A stretch of 64,000 bases of DNA, from assembly GCA_024803745.1 (NCBI GenBank), contig JANJXV010000024.1, forward strand, positions 16,997,927 through 17,061,926, read 5' to 3'. Made by a program: the position numbers and the translations under genes. Positions 40,888 through 52,589 of the stretch are shown one piece after another. How positions within the stretch are numbered: position 1 is the first letter of the stretch; the number at the start of each line of letters is the position of its first letter. The notes beneath the pieces were generated by a model that ran no database searches, was not told the DNA's origin, and saw only the letters and a program-made list of their open reading frames with translations. This DNA is from Megascapheus bottae (Eukaryota; Chordata; Mammalia; Rodentia; Geomyidae).

Positions 40888-43800
40888 TCAGTCTGCAAAT
40901 CTGTGGCACAACAAAAGTGAATACTTTGACCACTACTGAGCCATACATGCCAGCATGGTTATGATACTATATTTTATGTCTTGTGCTTTTAACCACAATG
41001 AAAAAATTCTAGAGGCACTTCAATGTCTATTGAAGTCTTTTTAATGCAGCAATAAAGTAGCAGAGTATGCATTTGCTCGTTTTGTCTCTTTCCATTTTAG
41101 CTGCTTTTAGTAGACATTCTCATCACATCAAAATGACACGTTGCTTTGCTTCTAATCTTCGGTCATGGGATTTGAACTCTGGGCCTGGCCCCTGTCCCTG
41201 AGCTCTTCAGCTCAAGGCTACCACCCTACCCATTGAGCCACAGTGAGACTTCCAGTTTTCTGTTGATTAACTGAAGACGAGTGTCATGGACTTTTTAGTG
41301 CCTAGACTGGCTTTGAACTGTGATCCTCATACCTCAGCCTCCTGAGTAGCTAGGATTACAGGTGTGAGTCTCAGCATCTGGCTGGCATTTTGCTTCTAAC
41401 CTTGACAGTGAATTATGGAAACCAAGGCATGACTTCAAGCAAACAGATTGATTGGCCAGGCTCAACCACTGCACTTTGGAAATGCTGACGGTCTGGGAAG
41501 TATGGAAGTCATCTCCCAATCCTATTTCCACACATGCTCATCACGCACCCCTATACTTTTTGGGGGGAGAAGGGGTCCTCAGGATTGGCATCTGGCCTTC
41601 AGCTAGATACCAATCCACACTTGTGAAGAACCTTAAAGGTCACTGCCAAAGCTGAAATGCAAAGCAATACCGAAATGAGCCACAAGGGGGAGTATATATC
41701 CATACAAGGCAAGTGGTCTTTGTCCCTGGTGCTTCCTTCCAGGTTAATCTAATCTGAACTGCAGTTCATTCTCTGTGTGCCTTTATTGACTATTCTTCAC
41801 CTCTCCTCCAAAGAGCCCACAAATAAATATTTGTTTTCTGTTCTGCATGAGATTCATCCTCTTTTAGTGGAAAAAGCAGTCTTTGCTGCCTCATGGGCCA
41901 GAGGCCCTCCGGGGGGAAAATGCTCACCTCATCTGCACTAAAAGGCTCTTACACTTTGAGTCCCTGGTGCCAAGGGCCACAGCACTTGCTGTAGACTTGG
42001 GTACTAGATCATGGATGGGAGCGTGGGTTGTGGTAGAGGTCACAGAGCAGGGAGGTCAACAGAGAGATCAGTTCTGCAAAGGTGCAATGCTACCAGGCTG
42101 CCCCACAGAGGCTCAGAGGGTGATACAGGAGGGGCAGAGGGAGGAGGAGAAGCTGTTTTTCCCAAGCTCACAGGACTTGTGCTGTGAACCACAACAAAGA
42201 TACACTGAAGCTTGTGAAAGCAATGTAAATAATACTGTTTCCTAAGTCACTTTAGAAAGCTCCAGTCTAAAGAATTCTGGCTGACTTTATGGAATTTCAC
42301 TGTAGAAAATGAGAGTTCACAAAGAGATTGTAAACAGAGTCCAATCTAATCATAAGTGGGGTCTAGAAGGGTCCTTATGAGCCATGTGGCTTACAGATTA
42401 GAGATGGCTGAGATCCTGGGAAGAGAGAATGTGAGACAGTAATGCAGTTGCTGGCCCTGGGAAAGTTGAGATATGGACAAAATGGAAGGCTGGGGTGAAT
42501 TTCAGGACAGTGGGGGGGAAGGGCTGGCTTCACTAAGACCAGGACTGCAGATCTCAGTATGAGAGCTTCAGAGACCACTGAGCATATGCAGGTCCTGGGG
42601 ACATCAGACAGAACTGGCAAGCACAGGTCTGGGGGCCCTCAGGTGGGACTGGCCAGGACACAGTTAACTATTCAAGGTTGGGCAGGGAGTAATAGAGTTC
42701 ACTGTTCAGAAACAAATGACTTTTTTGTACGTGCCAGTACGGAGGATTTGAACTCAGGACCTTATGTTCTCACTAGGCTTTTTCCCTTAAGGCTGGTACT
42801 CTTACCACTTGAGCCACAGCTCCACTTCCAACTTTTTGGTGGTTAATTGGAAATAAGGACCTCATTGACCTTTCTACTCCAGCTGTCTTTGAACCATGAC
42901 CGTTAGATCTGGGGTTCCTGAACAGCTAGGACTGCAGGTGTGAGCCATCAAGGCCCAGCTAGTAAAGACTTCCCTTAGTGGGCTGGGATTTTGGCCTAGT
43001 GGTTAAAGTGCTTGCCTAGCATGCATGAAGACCCGGGTTCGATTCCTTGGTACCACATACATAGAAAAAAGCCGGAAGTGGTGCTGAGGCTCAAGTGGTA
43101 GAGCTCTAGCCTTGAGAAAATCCAAGGACAGAGCTTAGGCCCTGAGCTCAAGCCCAGGATTGGCAAAAAAAAAAAAAACACTTCCCTTAGTGTTCAGAAA
43201 GCCACCCATGCCTGGCTATGAAAATTAGAGCTTCTGCCATAGAACTGCCCCAACCAGAGGTCAAGTGCAGAAACCATAGTCATGACCTCTGCAGAGAACC
43301 TCCAACATTTGCAAATGCGTTGTCAAGCTTGGCAGAAGCAACTTCGCAAGTAGGCCTGGCCCACACCCGCCCCAGGCCTCCAGAGAGGAGCTCAGCCCTC
43401 CTCCATGTTAGCCTCATAAGACCCAGGCCCAAGTTCAGAGAAATGCAGGTTGTTCCAAGCCCTAACTTTCTGAGGACTGGCACTAGCAGAAACAGAAAAG
43501 TAACTTCCAGAGTGGGAGAGCGGGCACCCCGCCCTCAGCAGCCTTACCCCAGTGATGCCCAGCGCCCCGACGTTCTCACTGTAGGACGTGGTGCCATTCC
43601 CTGTGCCCCAGGCTCCTGCCAGCAGGCAGCCGAGGCCCTCGATGCCAATGCCACGGTTAATGGCATGCTTTGGAGGGGGTGGGGCCCCCACCAGCCGGGC
43701 ACAGGCATAATAATCACCCACAGATTCCACCATTGAGGAAATCACCCCAGCAATGATCCCAAAGACCCCCGCCAGGCTGATGGTGGGGAGACCCCACTGC

Positions 43801-46800
43801 CCTGAAAATGAAGCACAGGGGAATGGATGATGAGAAGAAGCCTCAGATGCCAAAGTCATTTCTTTTCAGAGGTCTCTGGAAGGCAGAAAGACTTGGCCCA
43901 GGCCCTCCTCCCACCAGCCCAAAGGCCTTGTCCCGCCAGCGCTCTCGGGGGAATGGGTCAGATGGCCAGGACTTGCATACAGAAGGCCAGAGATGGGGCC
44001 TCTTCCCAAGCCAGCTGAAACTCCTGTGGAAGGCCTCAGTCACTGAGGCTGTGTCAACCCTAGGTTTACACCATGAACCACAGGATAAAGAAGTGAAGGG
44101 GAGCCCTGGTTTTCATAGAAATATCTAATTTATCCTCAGGCCTCCTTTCTGTTAGACCCGCTGAATCCATGAAGAGACCAAAGGTCTGTCTGGATGTCAA
44201 AATCAGTATCTCTCCCTCCCTCTCTCCCTTTCTTCCCCCCTCTCTCCCACTTCCTCTTTCTCCCTCTCCCTGCCTGCCTTCCTCCTCCTCTCCCTCTCTG
44301 CATACCTCCCTCCTCTCAAGTCTATGGATCCTAGCAAATGAAGGAAGACTAGGACTGTGGACCAGGCCTGTGAATACAACTTCTGAGCCAAACATTGTCT
44401 CCCTGGGCCCTGACCCTCCTTGTCAATCAGCTCTCTTCAACTCCCCAGCCAGTGCTCTACACCCCGTGGACAGTCTAGACACATGTCCACAATAAGAAAA
44501 GGCAGCCATCTTCTCCTTACCTGGGTAAGGGAAGCGAAACCATGGGGCCTGGCTCAGAACGCTGCCCTTGGTGTCTGTGCGGGCCTGATACCCGTAGGCC
44601 GTGGGGACCGAGGGGAAGGTGTCGGTGGTAGTGAGTATGAAGCAGATGAGCCAGGAGATGCAGAGGGCCAGCAGCACCTGCCAGAGGGGAGGGGTTCACT
44701 GTCCATACTTCCTACCCCAACTGCTCTTCTGAGATGAGGCCCTGCTTGGGTACTGACCCCTGCTGGTGAATGCTGGAACCAGCAATAAATGGCTGCATCA
44801 GCATGCTCAAGGGAAGGAAGACTGAACTATGGGCGAATCTCCAAGCCACTGGGAAAGAACTGCCAGCTCACCCTGTACAACAAGGCCAGAACAACCTTGT
44901 TATAATGTGGTTCTTCTCTGTGTGCTGATCACCGGACCTGAGAGCAAACCCTCCCAGCCTCAGTTTCTCCATCTCTACCTTAGAACTGTACTCATCACTC
45001 TGCAGAACCTAAAATAGTTTCTCACAGTGAGCTCCTCAGCTGCATTGATGCTCAGTCTCTGGTGGTAGGACCCAGAACCCTTTACATTTGTGGAACATTT
45101 CTCACATTTTTTTGTTGTTGTTGATTAATTGTTTTTGTTTTTTGCTGGTCCTGGGGCTTGAATTCCAGGCCTGAGCACTGTCCTTGGGCTTTCTCAAGTC
45201 TAGAACTCTACCACTTGAGCCACAGAACCACTTCCAGCTTTTTCTATGTGTGTGATACCAAGGAATCGAACCTGGGTCTTCGTGCATGCTAGGCAAGCAC
45301 TCTACCATTAGGCCAAATACCCAGCCCCCCTCGCATGGTTTTTATTCACTCTGAATTTTAGAAGCACTGGCCTGTGGAGTTGTTGAGGGCTCAATAAGAC
45401 CATTACGAGAGAGTATATTTTTTACAATGGGAAATAGAGAACTGTTAATTTAAACCCAAAGACTCATCTATGTGGTTGATAGCAACACCCATATAACAGA
45501 GTAGAGTGAGTTAGTGGTGTCTCCGAAAACAAACAAACAAAAAAACAGGCATTTGGCGACTTCCTAGAACCACTGGAATCCAACCTACGCAGCAGAGCTC
45601 TTGGCTTGTTGTTACAGGTGAGCCTGGCTTCTCCTCCAGCCACTTACTCTGAGGACAGACAGCAGGGACCACAAGAAGTCTGCCCCATCCTGGTACCCAG
45701 GGGTCATACCCCACACATCCCAGGCCTCCTCCAGCCTCTGGGAAGAGGCCATTGTAGACTGGGGTGCTCATGATATGGGGTCACCTGGGTGCAGGGAAGC
45801 TGCTCAGTACACTCCAAGTGAGTCAACAACTAAGAATAGAATGTGGGGAGGGCTGTTTCTTACAGGGAACACCTGAAACATGTAGAACTTAGAAGTGTGA
45901 CACCTCTTCTCTCCTCCATAGACAGGCACCGGTATGGCGATGTGTTTCAGGTACTGGGAAAACAGCACGATCAAGAAGATGGTCCTGAAACAATAACAAA
46001 CAAACATACTTGACCTGATGGGAGGTGGGGCCATCAGGTGATAGGGAGGGGCCAGGAAGCAGATAAATTACATGACCTTGGGACCAGTAGACAGCCCGGC
46101 CATCTCTAGGAGCTGCTGTTGCCTGAGGAGAACTCATGGGATAGAGTGCAATTGTTCTGTTGACCATCAGATAGAGCTGCAGTTAGAACCAATGAGACCT
46201 AAGTTATAAACGATCTTATTATTTATTTTCAGAATATCTGACAGTCCTCATACTTCTCTTGCAAACCACAAAGGACAGAGTGGATGGGAATGCCACCATA
46301 AGTCACTTAACATTTGAGGCCTCATTTTCCAAGATGTCTCCAGGCCCTCTAAGCTGGTTAGTGTCACTCCTCTCCTCTGCACACACATAGCACTCTATGG
46401 CTGTCTTCTGGTATCATAGGCTCTCAGACTCCATCCCATTTCACACGTTATAATGTGTTTGCAAGTTAAAGCTATTCTTCCTGTCTAACTCAATGAAACC
46501 ATACTTGGGAGCTGGGCATCAGTGACATAGGCCTGTAATCCTAGCTACTCAGGCAGCTGACATTTTGAGGATGGAGATTCAAAGCCATCCGGGCCAAAAA
46601 AAAAAAATCAATCTCTGAGACTCTTATCTCTAGTTAACTAGCAAAAGCTAGAAGTGGAGGTGTGAATCAAGTGGCAGAGTGCCAGCTTTCTGTGAAAAAA
46701 ATGTTAAGGGATAGTGTCAGGCCCTGAGTTCAAACCCTAGTACCAATGTGTGTGCACACATGTGCACGCATGCACACAAACACACACAAAGAAACCTTTC

Positions 46801-49800
46801 ATAAACCCTACATATATTTATATCCTGCTTGAGATTAATGTATTAGTAAGATTAAAAACAACAGCAGGGGCTGTGAGTTTGGTCTAGTGGTAGAGTGCTT
46901 GCCTAGTATGCATGAAGACTCGGGTTCAATTCCTCAGTACCACATGCATAGAAAAAAGCTGGACGTGGGGCCAGGAATTTGGCCTAGTGGTAAGAGTGCT
47001 TGCCTAGCATGCACAAAGACCTGGGTTTGATTACTCATTACCACATACATAGAAGAAAAAAAAAAAAAAAAGCTGGAAGTGGTGTTGTGACTCAAGTGAT
47101 AAGAGTTCTAGCTTCTAGTGCTCAGGTCCTGACTTCAGTCCCCACAACTGGCGGAAAAAAAAAAAATGGGGCCAGGAGTTTGGCCTAGTGGTAGAGTGCT
47201 TGCCTAGCATGCACAAAGACCCGGGTTCAATAACATACATAGAAAAAAGCCGGAAGTGGTACTGAGGCTCAAGTGGTAGAGCTCTAAAATACAAATAACA
47301 GCAGGGCTTTGCGTTTGACCTAGTGGTAAAGTGCATGCCTAGCATGCATGAAGACTTGGGTTCAATTTCTTGGTACCATAAAAAGCTGGAGGTGAGCCGG
47401 GCATGGTGGCTCACACCTGCAAGCCTAACCACTCAGGAGGCTGAGATCTGAGGATCACGGTTCAGAGCCAGTCCCGGCTCTGAAAAAATATGAGACTCTG
47501 ATCTCCAATTAACCACCAGAAAACCTGAAGTGGGGCTGGGACTCCAGGGGTAGGGTGGTAGCCTTAAGCTGAAGAGCTCAGGGGCAGTGCCCAGGCCCAG
47601 AGTTCAAGTCCCATGACCGACAAACAAAACAAAAAAACAGTAATTGTGAAGCATGAGAAGCAACATCGATGTTTTCTAAACGTATATTGATGACAACAGA
47701 GTATTTGTCCATCACAAGAGTTCACCTGGATGATTCCCAGCGGGGAGAACTAGATGGCCGTCCTCCCCAGCGTAGGTGCACTTACAGGAAGGAGATCCCC
47801 CAGTGGATCCCTGCGTCGTGGCCCGCGGAGTCAAAGAGTGGCAGCGCTACCAGCGAAATGGTCGGGGCAATGGTCAAGGGGCCAATGAAGCGCATCAGGA
47901 AGCCAATGAGGCCTGAGAAGCCAACTAGCATCTGGACACAGGAAGCAACCATGATGGCACCCTGCAACTGAAGGGGAAGAGGAGAACTCAGTGCAGGCCA
48001 CGCCCACCAGCCGGGCCACGCCCACCGCGTGGGCCACGCCCTTGGCCACGCCCCCCGTGAAGCCGGGGAAAGCAGTAGCAGCACACTGGGAACCCAAAGG
48101 CAGTCATGGAAAGGGCGCCTGGACCGCATTCTCCCCTCGGTTCTGCATTTCCAAGGGCCTGGTGGACATTTTCGACTTCACAGGAAACTTCTCAGGAACC
48201 AGGCTTCAAAACAACGCATGGATCACAACGCCAACGACTCGTAACACATCATCCGGCGCTGTGAGGAACATCTTGCTGCTATTTTTATTTTTATTTTTAT
48301 TCTGCTCTCCTACTTCTCGCAGGAGGAAGCAAACTTGTTCTGTGAAGGACCGAGTTCGTGAGGACGCAGGGGTGGGTGGCCATACGGCTGTTGTAACTCG
48401 TCCAGACAAGCTGTGAACAAATGAGCCTTGCTGTGTTCCAATGGCGCTACAATTGCAGACATGGAAATTTGAATCTTGTATCATTTTGAAGTGTCAGGGT
48501 GTGTTCTTCTTCTTTGGGGTTTTTTAAACCATTTAAAAAGTAAAAATCATTTAAGGACAGGGATTACTCAAATACAGATTATATATATATATATATAATT
48601 ACTGCTTTATTCTTAAATTTTCCTCCTCTTCATTATATCCTCTTGTTGTAATTCCTGTTTCTTCTTGATTCTGTTCATTTAAATCTATGGATCTAATCCC
48701 TTTCAAATGGATAATCTCTTATCTCTGCTGGTTTTTCTCTTATTACCCATGCTTCCTTTGTGTGAAATGAAATTCTTGTGAGTTCTCCAGGGCGATTGTT
48801 TATTCCAGTGGGTTAGATCCCTCAGAAGACTGAAGTAGAGTTGAGTGTCTTCCATTCCGTCCTGCTGAGAACCCTGAGCAGTTCACATCTGTGGTCTGTG
48901 CCCGAGGTATTTTCCACCACACAGCATGGAATGCAGAGTGGGAGTTTTCTTTTCTCATACAAATCTCTGTTCCAGCACTTCCCACAGACCCTGCAAGGGT
49001 TGAAAGGGCTTCCTTGGCGACTCCCTGAGCTGAGGGGGTAGATGATTATAGAGCTCCATTCACAGCCAGGATGCACGTTCAGGGTCCCAGCTGGCAGACT
49101 GTGTGACTTGGATCTTTTATCTGGATCTGATTGCTCAGCCACCATTGAAATAAGTCCCACATGTACTTCTAGAAAACAGCATTTTGCCATAATTCCAAGT
49201 ATATATTTATAGTTTCAGGTACATATTTGAGAGTTCATCCATCGTCTGTATATTGGGCTCTGTATAATTTTCCAACTACCATGATGCTGGAAGGAGAGCC
49301 TAATGTATTGGGAACTGAACTCACCATCTCCTCCAACAGTTCCTTTTCTTTATAGTTTTTGCAACCATTTAGTCTTCAAAAACACAACCATCATTTACTC
49401 CCCACCCCTTCCTAGGTTCTTGAATCCAGGGAATCATTGCACTCCTGTGGGTGCCATGTTCACAGGGTTTTCATTTCAGGCCAATTATTAGGGTGTCCTG
49501 TCGGATGGTCTGTGGGCCATTTTCAGACTTAAAATGTGCATGGAGATGGGTGCAGTGGCTCATGCCTATAATCCTAGCTACTCAGGAAGCTGAGATCTGA
49601 GGAGCATGGTTCAAAGCCAACCCAAGCACTGAAGTCTGTGAGACTCTTATCTCCAATTAACCACCAGAAAACTGAAAGTGGTACTGTGGCTCAAGAGGTA
49701 GGGTGGTAATCTTGAGCTGAAGAGCTCAAGGACAGTGCCCAGGCCCAGACAAAAAATAATAATATTTTTTTAAATGTACATAGCTCAGGGGCTGAGAGTT

Positions 49801-50007
49801 TGGCCTAGTGGTAAAGTGCTTGCCTAGCATGCATGAAGACCCAAATTTGATTCCTTGGTACCACATACATTAAAAAAAAAAAAAAAAGCCAGAAATGGTG
49901 CTGTGGCTCAAGTGGTAGAGATTTAGTCTTGAGAAAGCCCAAAGACAGCACTTAGGTCTTGAGTTCAAGCCCCAGGACTGGCAAAAATAAACAAATAAAC
50001 AAACTAC

Positions 50008-50039
<32 letters not shown>

Positions 50040-51550
50040 ATCACTGACTCACTGAATAAACCATTCAGGTGATAAAATGAGGTTAAGACTACAAAGAACA
50101 TCCTCTCATTCACAGCACTGGTAGAAAATATTTGAACAACAGAGGGAGCTAAAATGCCACAGATAGAACTGGGCTTGTGGTTCATTATGTTGAACTGGTG
50201 GAAGTAATGTAGATAACAGACTGTCTTAGACCTAGGCAAGCGGAACTAGACCTGTGGCCTGTATTCTAGGTAAACTTGTTTCTATAAAAGACCAGAGCGC
50301 AAATGCTTTGGATTTTGTGAGTCACATGTGCTTCCTGCCACATACTTTCCTTTTAAACTTAAAAACAAAACAAAACAAAACAAAAAACAGGGCTTGAAGT
50401 TTGGCCTAGTGGTGAGAGTGCTCGCTTAGCATGCATAAAGACTCAGGTTCCATTTCTTGGCACCACATATACAGAAAAAAGCTGGACATGGTGCTATGGC
50501 TCAAATGGTGGGGCTCTAGCCTTCAGAAAGCGCAAGGACAGTGCTCAGGCCTAGAGTTCAAGTTCCAGGACTGGAAAACAAAAACAAACAAACAAATAAA
50601 CACACTTTAAGTGGGAAGTGTGGTCTAGTGGTAGAGTGCTGTCCTAGCATGCACAAAGCCCTGGGTTCAATTCCTTGGTACTACATACACAGAAAAAGCT
50701 GGAAGTGGTTCTGTGACTCAGGTGGTAGAGCACTATCCTTGAGAAAGCCCAAGGACAGGTGCCCAGGTCCTAAGTTCAAGCCCCAAGACAGGCAAAAAAC
50801 CAAATCACTCTTAGCTGAATGGCAGTATAAGAACAGGCTCTGGGTAGGATTTGGTCCAGGAATCATCATTTGCTGAGTCCAGCTTTAGGAGACTCTACAC
50901 CTCCCCAAACACAAAAATGGAAAGCAAACACGTTAAAGGAAATACAGGTAGCTCTCTCACTTGCACTCCTCCTCTGTGAATAATGCAAGAACATTTCCAA
51001 GAATATCCACACTCTCCCCATGGCTTTCATCCCAGTGGTCCACCACTCCTTCCCTATCACTCTCTTTTATGTTCTTTGATGCCCTGTGAATCCCTGAAAT
51101 ATCCCTCTTGTGTTTTCTTATAGAAATTCTCTCCTTCTCTCCTCCTCCTCTTCCTCCTCTTCCTCCTCCTCTTCTTCCTCCTCTTCCTTCTCTTTCTCCT
51201 TCCTCTCTCCCTCTCTCCTTCCCTCCCTCTCTTTCTCCCCTCCTGTTCTCTCACCTCAGGTACCAGAATGTTACCAACATCAACATTCTTCTTGGCAAGG
51301 AGCTTAATAACAAAATATTAACCAAATGAACCAACTCAGGTACCTCTGTTGTGACCCCCCTCCCACACACACACTTATTGGCCCCATTACCTCTCTAATC
51401 CTCTTTTGCCATTCTTCTGTGAATTCAGGAGAGCTGATATTTGCCAGGGTGGCATTGAGTGTCCACTCTGGGCATTTCCAGGCTGGAAGAGTGAGCATGG
51501 CCAGAGAGGGTGCCACGAAAGCAAATGTCCCACCCTGAAGAATGGGCAGC
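38095..51550 (-). CDS. SLC23A4: SLC23A4, sodium-dependent nucleobase transporter (9 exons, N-terminus missing)
   Basis: SLC23A4 (SNBT1) belongs to the nucleobase-ascorbate transporter family and, in rat, carries uracil and related nucleobases with sodium at the intestinal membrane (family knowledge). Exons 51550-51391, 47967-47786, 45984-45864, 44677-44521, 43801-43548, 40327-40163, 39944-39836, 39743-39648 and 38357-38095 join in frame to 501 residues and a TGA at 38097-38095. Visible are [19 protein letters not shown], the core [20 protein letters not shown], and the family signature [10 protein letters not shown]. Late membrane segments read [20 protein letters not shown] and [19 protein letters not shown]. 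All nine exons have proper GT-AG borders and compatible phases, with no stop. The first roughly 100 residues (early membrane helices with the QH motif) should lie above 51.55 kb but were not found. The paralogue SLC23A1 is less likely, given the neighbour STRA8. Confidence 0.9.
39005..39560 (+). mobile_element. MaLR (MLT1-like) LTR split by a SINE
   Basis: 'TTTTATGGACTGAACTACATCCC' before and 'AGGAACCACACCTGCCAACACC', 'CAGCCTCCAAAAGGGAACATGAG', 'GAATAAATGTCTGTCCTTAAAGCC' after the SINE are in sense MLT1-type order. It lies downstream of the eighth SLC23A4 exon. Confidence 0.7.
39065..39300 (-). repeat. Composite SINE nested in the MLT1-like LTR
   Basis: Antisense copy with a T-rich/G-rich left edge, GGGGCTTGAACTCTGGGCCT, TTAACTAGAGATAAGAGTC and GCTAGGATTATAGGTGTGAG. 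Confidence 0.85.
39648..39743 (-). CDS. SLC23A4: SLC23A4 exon
   Basis: [31 protein letters not shown] plus one base. Last membrane segment. Donor GTAGCT is weak. Confidence 0.93.
39836..39944 (-). CDS. SLC23A4: SLC23A4 exon
   Basis: [36 protein letters not shown] plus one base. Donor GTGAGT. Confidence 0.95.
40163..40327 (-). CDS. SLC23A4: SLC23A4 exon
   Basis: [55 protein letters not shown]. Acceptor GTGCTGCAG, donor GTGAGA. Confidence 0.95.
40672..40887 (+). repeat. Composite SINE with (CA)n tail
   Basis: SINE at about 40672-40840 followed by a (CA)n microsatellite at about 40842-40887, probably grown from its tail. Confidence 0.8.
41160..41385 (-). repeat. Composite SINE, antisense
   Basis: TTTGAACTCTGGGCCTGGCC, GTTGATTAACTGAAGACGAG, GCTAGGATTACAGGTGTGAG. 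In an SLC23A4 intron. Confidence 0.8.
42735..43179. repeat. Antisense composite SINE, then sense ID-type SINE
   Basis: 42735-42962 is an antisense composite copy; 42981-43179 is a near-consensus sense ID-type dimer with A tail, both in an SLC23A4 intron. 'ACTTCCCTTAGTG' occurs on both sides of the second one, its likely target-site duplication. Confidence 0.88.
43548..43801 (-). CDS. SLC23A4: SLC23A4 exon with transporter signature
   Basis: [20 protein letters not shown] through [20 protein letters not shown] to [13 protein letters not shown]. The last ten residues fit the nucleobase-ascorbate transporter signature [QEP]NxGxxxxT[RKG]. Donor GTAAGG. Confidence 0.95.
44205..44310. repeat. CT-rich tract
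   Basis: Pyrimidine-rich run of CTCCCT/CTTCC units of about 100 bp in an SLC23A4 intron. Confidence 0.85.
44521..44677 (-). CDS. SLC23A4: SLC23A4 exon
   Basis: [20 protein letters not shown], then [20 protein letters not shown] and APWFRFPYP. Donor GTAAGG, phase 1. Confidence 0.94.
45143..45329 (-). repeat. ID-type dimeric SINE
   Basis: Antisense copy with both halves; AATCGAACCTGGGTCTTCG is the reversed B-box region. Confidence 0.88.
45864..45984 (-). CDS. SLC23A4: SLC23A4 exon
   Basis: [40 protein letters not shown]. Acceptor GTTTCAG, donor GTAAGA. Confidence 0.94.
46509..46748 (+). repeat. Composite B1/ID-like SINE
   Basis: GGGCATCAGTGACATAGGCC, CTACTCAGGCAGCTGACATT, GTGAATCAAGTGGCAGAGTG; ends in a TG/CA-rich stretch. 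Confidence 0.8.
46866..47630 (+). repeat. Head-to-tail SINE cluster
   Basis: Five same-strand SINEs in 765 bp: ID-type copies at about 46866-46966 (head only), 46970-47167, 47168-47286 and 47302-47395, then a full composite SINE at 47394-47630. Several end where the next begins, so insertions into A tails or unequal exchange are both possible. Confidence 0.85.
47786..47967 (-). CDS. SLC23A4: SLC23A4 exon
   Basis: [60 protein letters not shown]. Two membrane segments. Donor GTAAGT, phase 2. Confidence 0.94.
47995..48062. repeat. GC-rich CCACGCCC short tandem repeat
   Basis: Five to six CCACGCCC units spaced by 9-18 bases, about 30 bases before the acceptor of the 47967-47786 SLC23A4 exon (intronic, minus strand). 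Confidence 0.9.
49541..50796 (+). repeat. SINE series with microsatellites
   Basis: Composite SINE at about 49541-49755; ID-type SINEs at 49791-49990, 50389-50580 and 50612-50796, all in sense orientation. An (AT)n run sits at about 50007-50032 after the first ID copy's tail. In an SLC23A4 intron. Confidence 0.87.
51135..51245. repeat. CT/TCC-rich tract
   Basis: Pyrimidine-only TCCTCC/CTCTCC run just beside the 51550-51391 exon, on the downstream side in gene direction. Confidence 0.9.
51391..51550 (-). CDS. SLC23A4: SLC23A4 exon (first seen)
   Basis: Acceptor TTTCTCCAG; completes a split codon, then [39 protein letters not shown] (N-glycosylation-like NAT and NIS sites), ending KRIRE. Donor GTAATG. 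Confidence 0.92.
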
Positions 51551-51894
51551 CTGGAGAAAGGACAGAAGGACACAAAAGGCCTGGTTACTCTTCAGATCCT
51601 CCTCTCCTGGCCCTGTGGGGCCTTTTCAGCACAAGTCCTTACTCAGTATAGAAGCAACAAATGGGTCTTGTTCTGTCCAGTTTTAAGGAGCTCCTGCCAG
51701 GCTCCAAGACGGACTCTGCAATTGGAGCAGGTAGCAGTAGAGGGCAGGGGAAGATACCCCATCTCATTCCTGGAGATGCAGAGCCAGGAGGAGGAAGTCA
51801 GGTGTATTGGGATACACTGTGGAGCCATCGGAGCTCAGTGGACAGCCACCCCCAGAGAATCCTCCCTGACCCCAGATAGCAGCCCCTCTTATGC

Positions 51895-51917
51895 ACACAC
51901 ACAGACACACAGACACA

Positions 51918-51956
<39 letters not shown>
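51895..51956. repeat. (CA)n microsatellite
   Basis: CACACA run with an interrupted ACAGACAC left part. Confidence 0.95.
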
Positions 51957-52396
51957 CCATATTTCCCAACAAATAATAATCCCACTGCTGAGAGTTACAC
52001 AGCCTAAAATATGGATTGCCAGTTCCCTTTGTGTCCCAGAAACTGTGTGGAATCCCAGACCTCTGCTTTCATGGCTCCTTCTTATTACATAAAAGTGGAA
52101 GGGCCATTTTCATATGTGCTCCCTACCCCCCAGCAATGGGATAAATTCAGCAAGAGATGCAGTAGCTACCTACTTTAAGCACCAAGGGTGATGTTTAAGG
52201 GTCAACAACTGATATGTGGCTCTTCTTGTAGAATCCCAGTACATGATAATTGGATGGATTGCTTTCCTTGGTGTTACTAAGCATTTAGAATCTCTTCTAA
52301 TGGATGGAACTGGAAATCATCATCTTGAATGATGATTCCCCCCAAAAGTCAGATAACATGATTTTTTGTTCATATGTAAAATGAGAATCAGAATTG

Positions 52397-52423
52397 ATGA
52401 TGATGATGATGATGATGATGATA
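52397..52423. repeat. (GAT)n microsatellite
   Basis: About nine tandem GAT units. Confidence 0.95.
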
Positions 52424-52589
52424 TGAAGATAGCATAAAACCCACTGAAAAAGACAGCAGAAAAGAGAGGGCTATGACTGTAATAGAAAGGTACACTGTGT
52501 TCTGCATACAGCATTATATGCATGTATGGAAGGATCACACTGAAGCCCTCTGTATTTTTAGTGTATGCTGATCCAAAACAAATTTAAAA

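Noticed and set aside
43218..43736. 172-codon plus-strand frame
   Set aside because: Its second half is antisense to a firmly identified SLC23A4 exon; the rest is intron.
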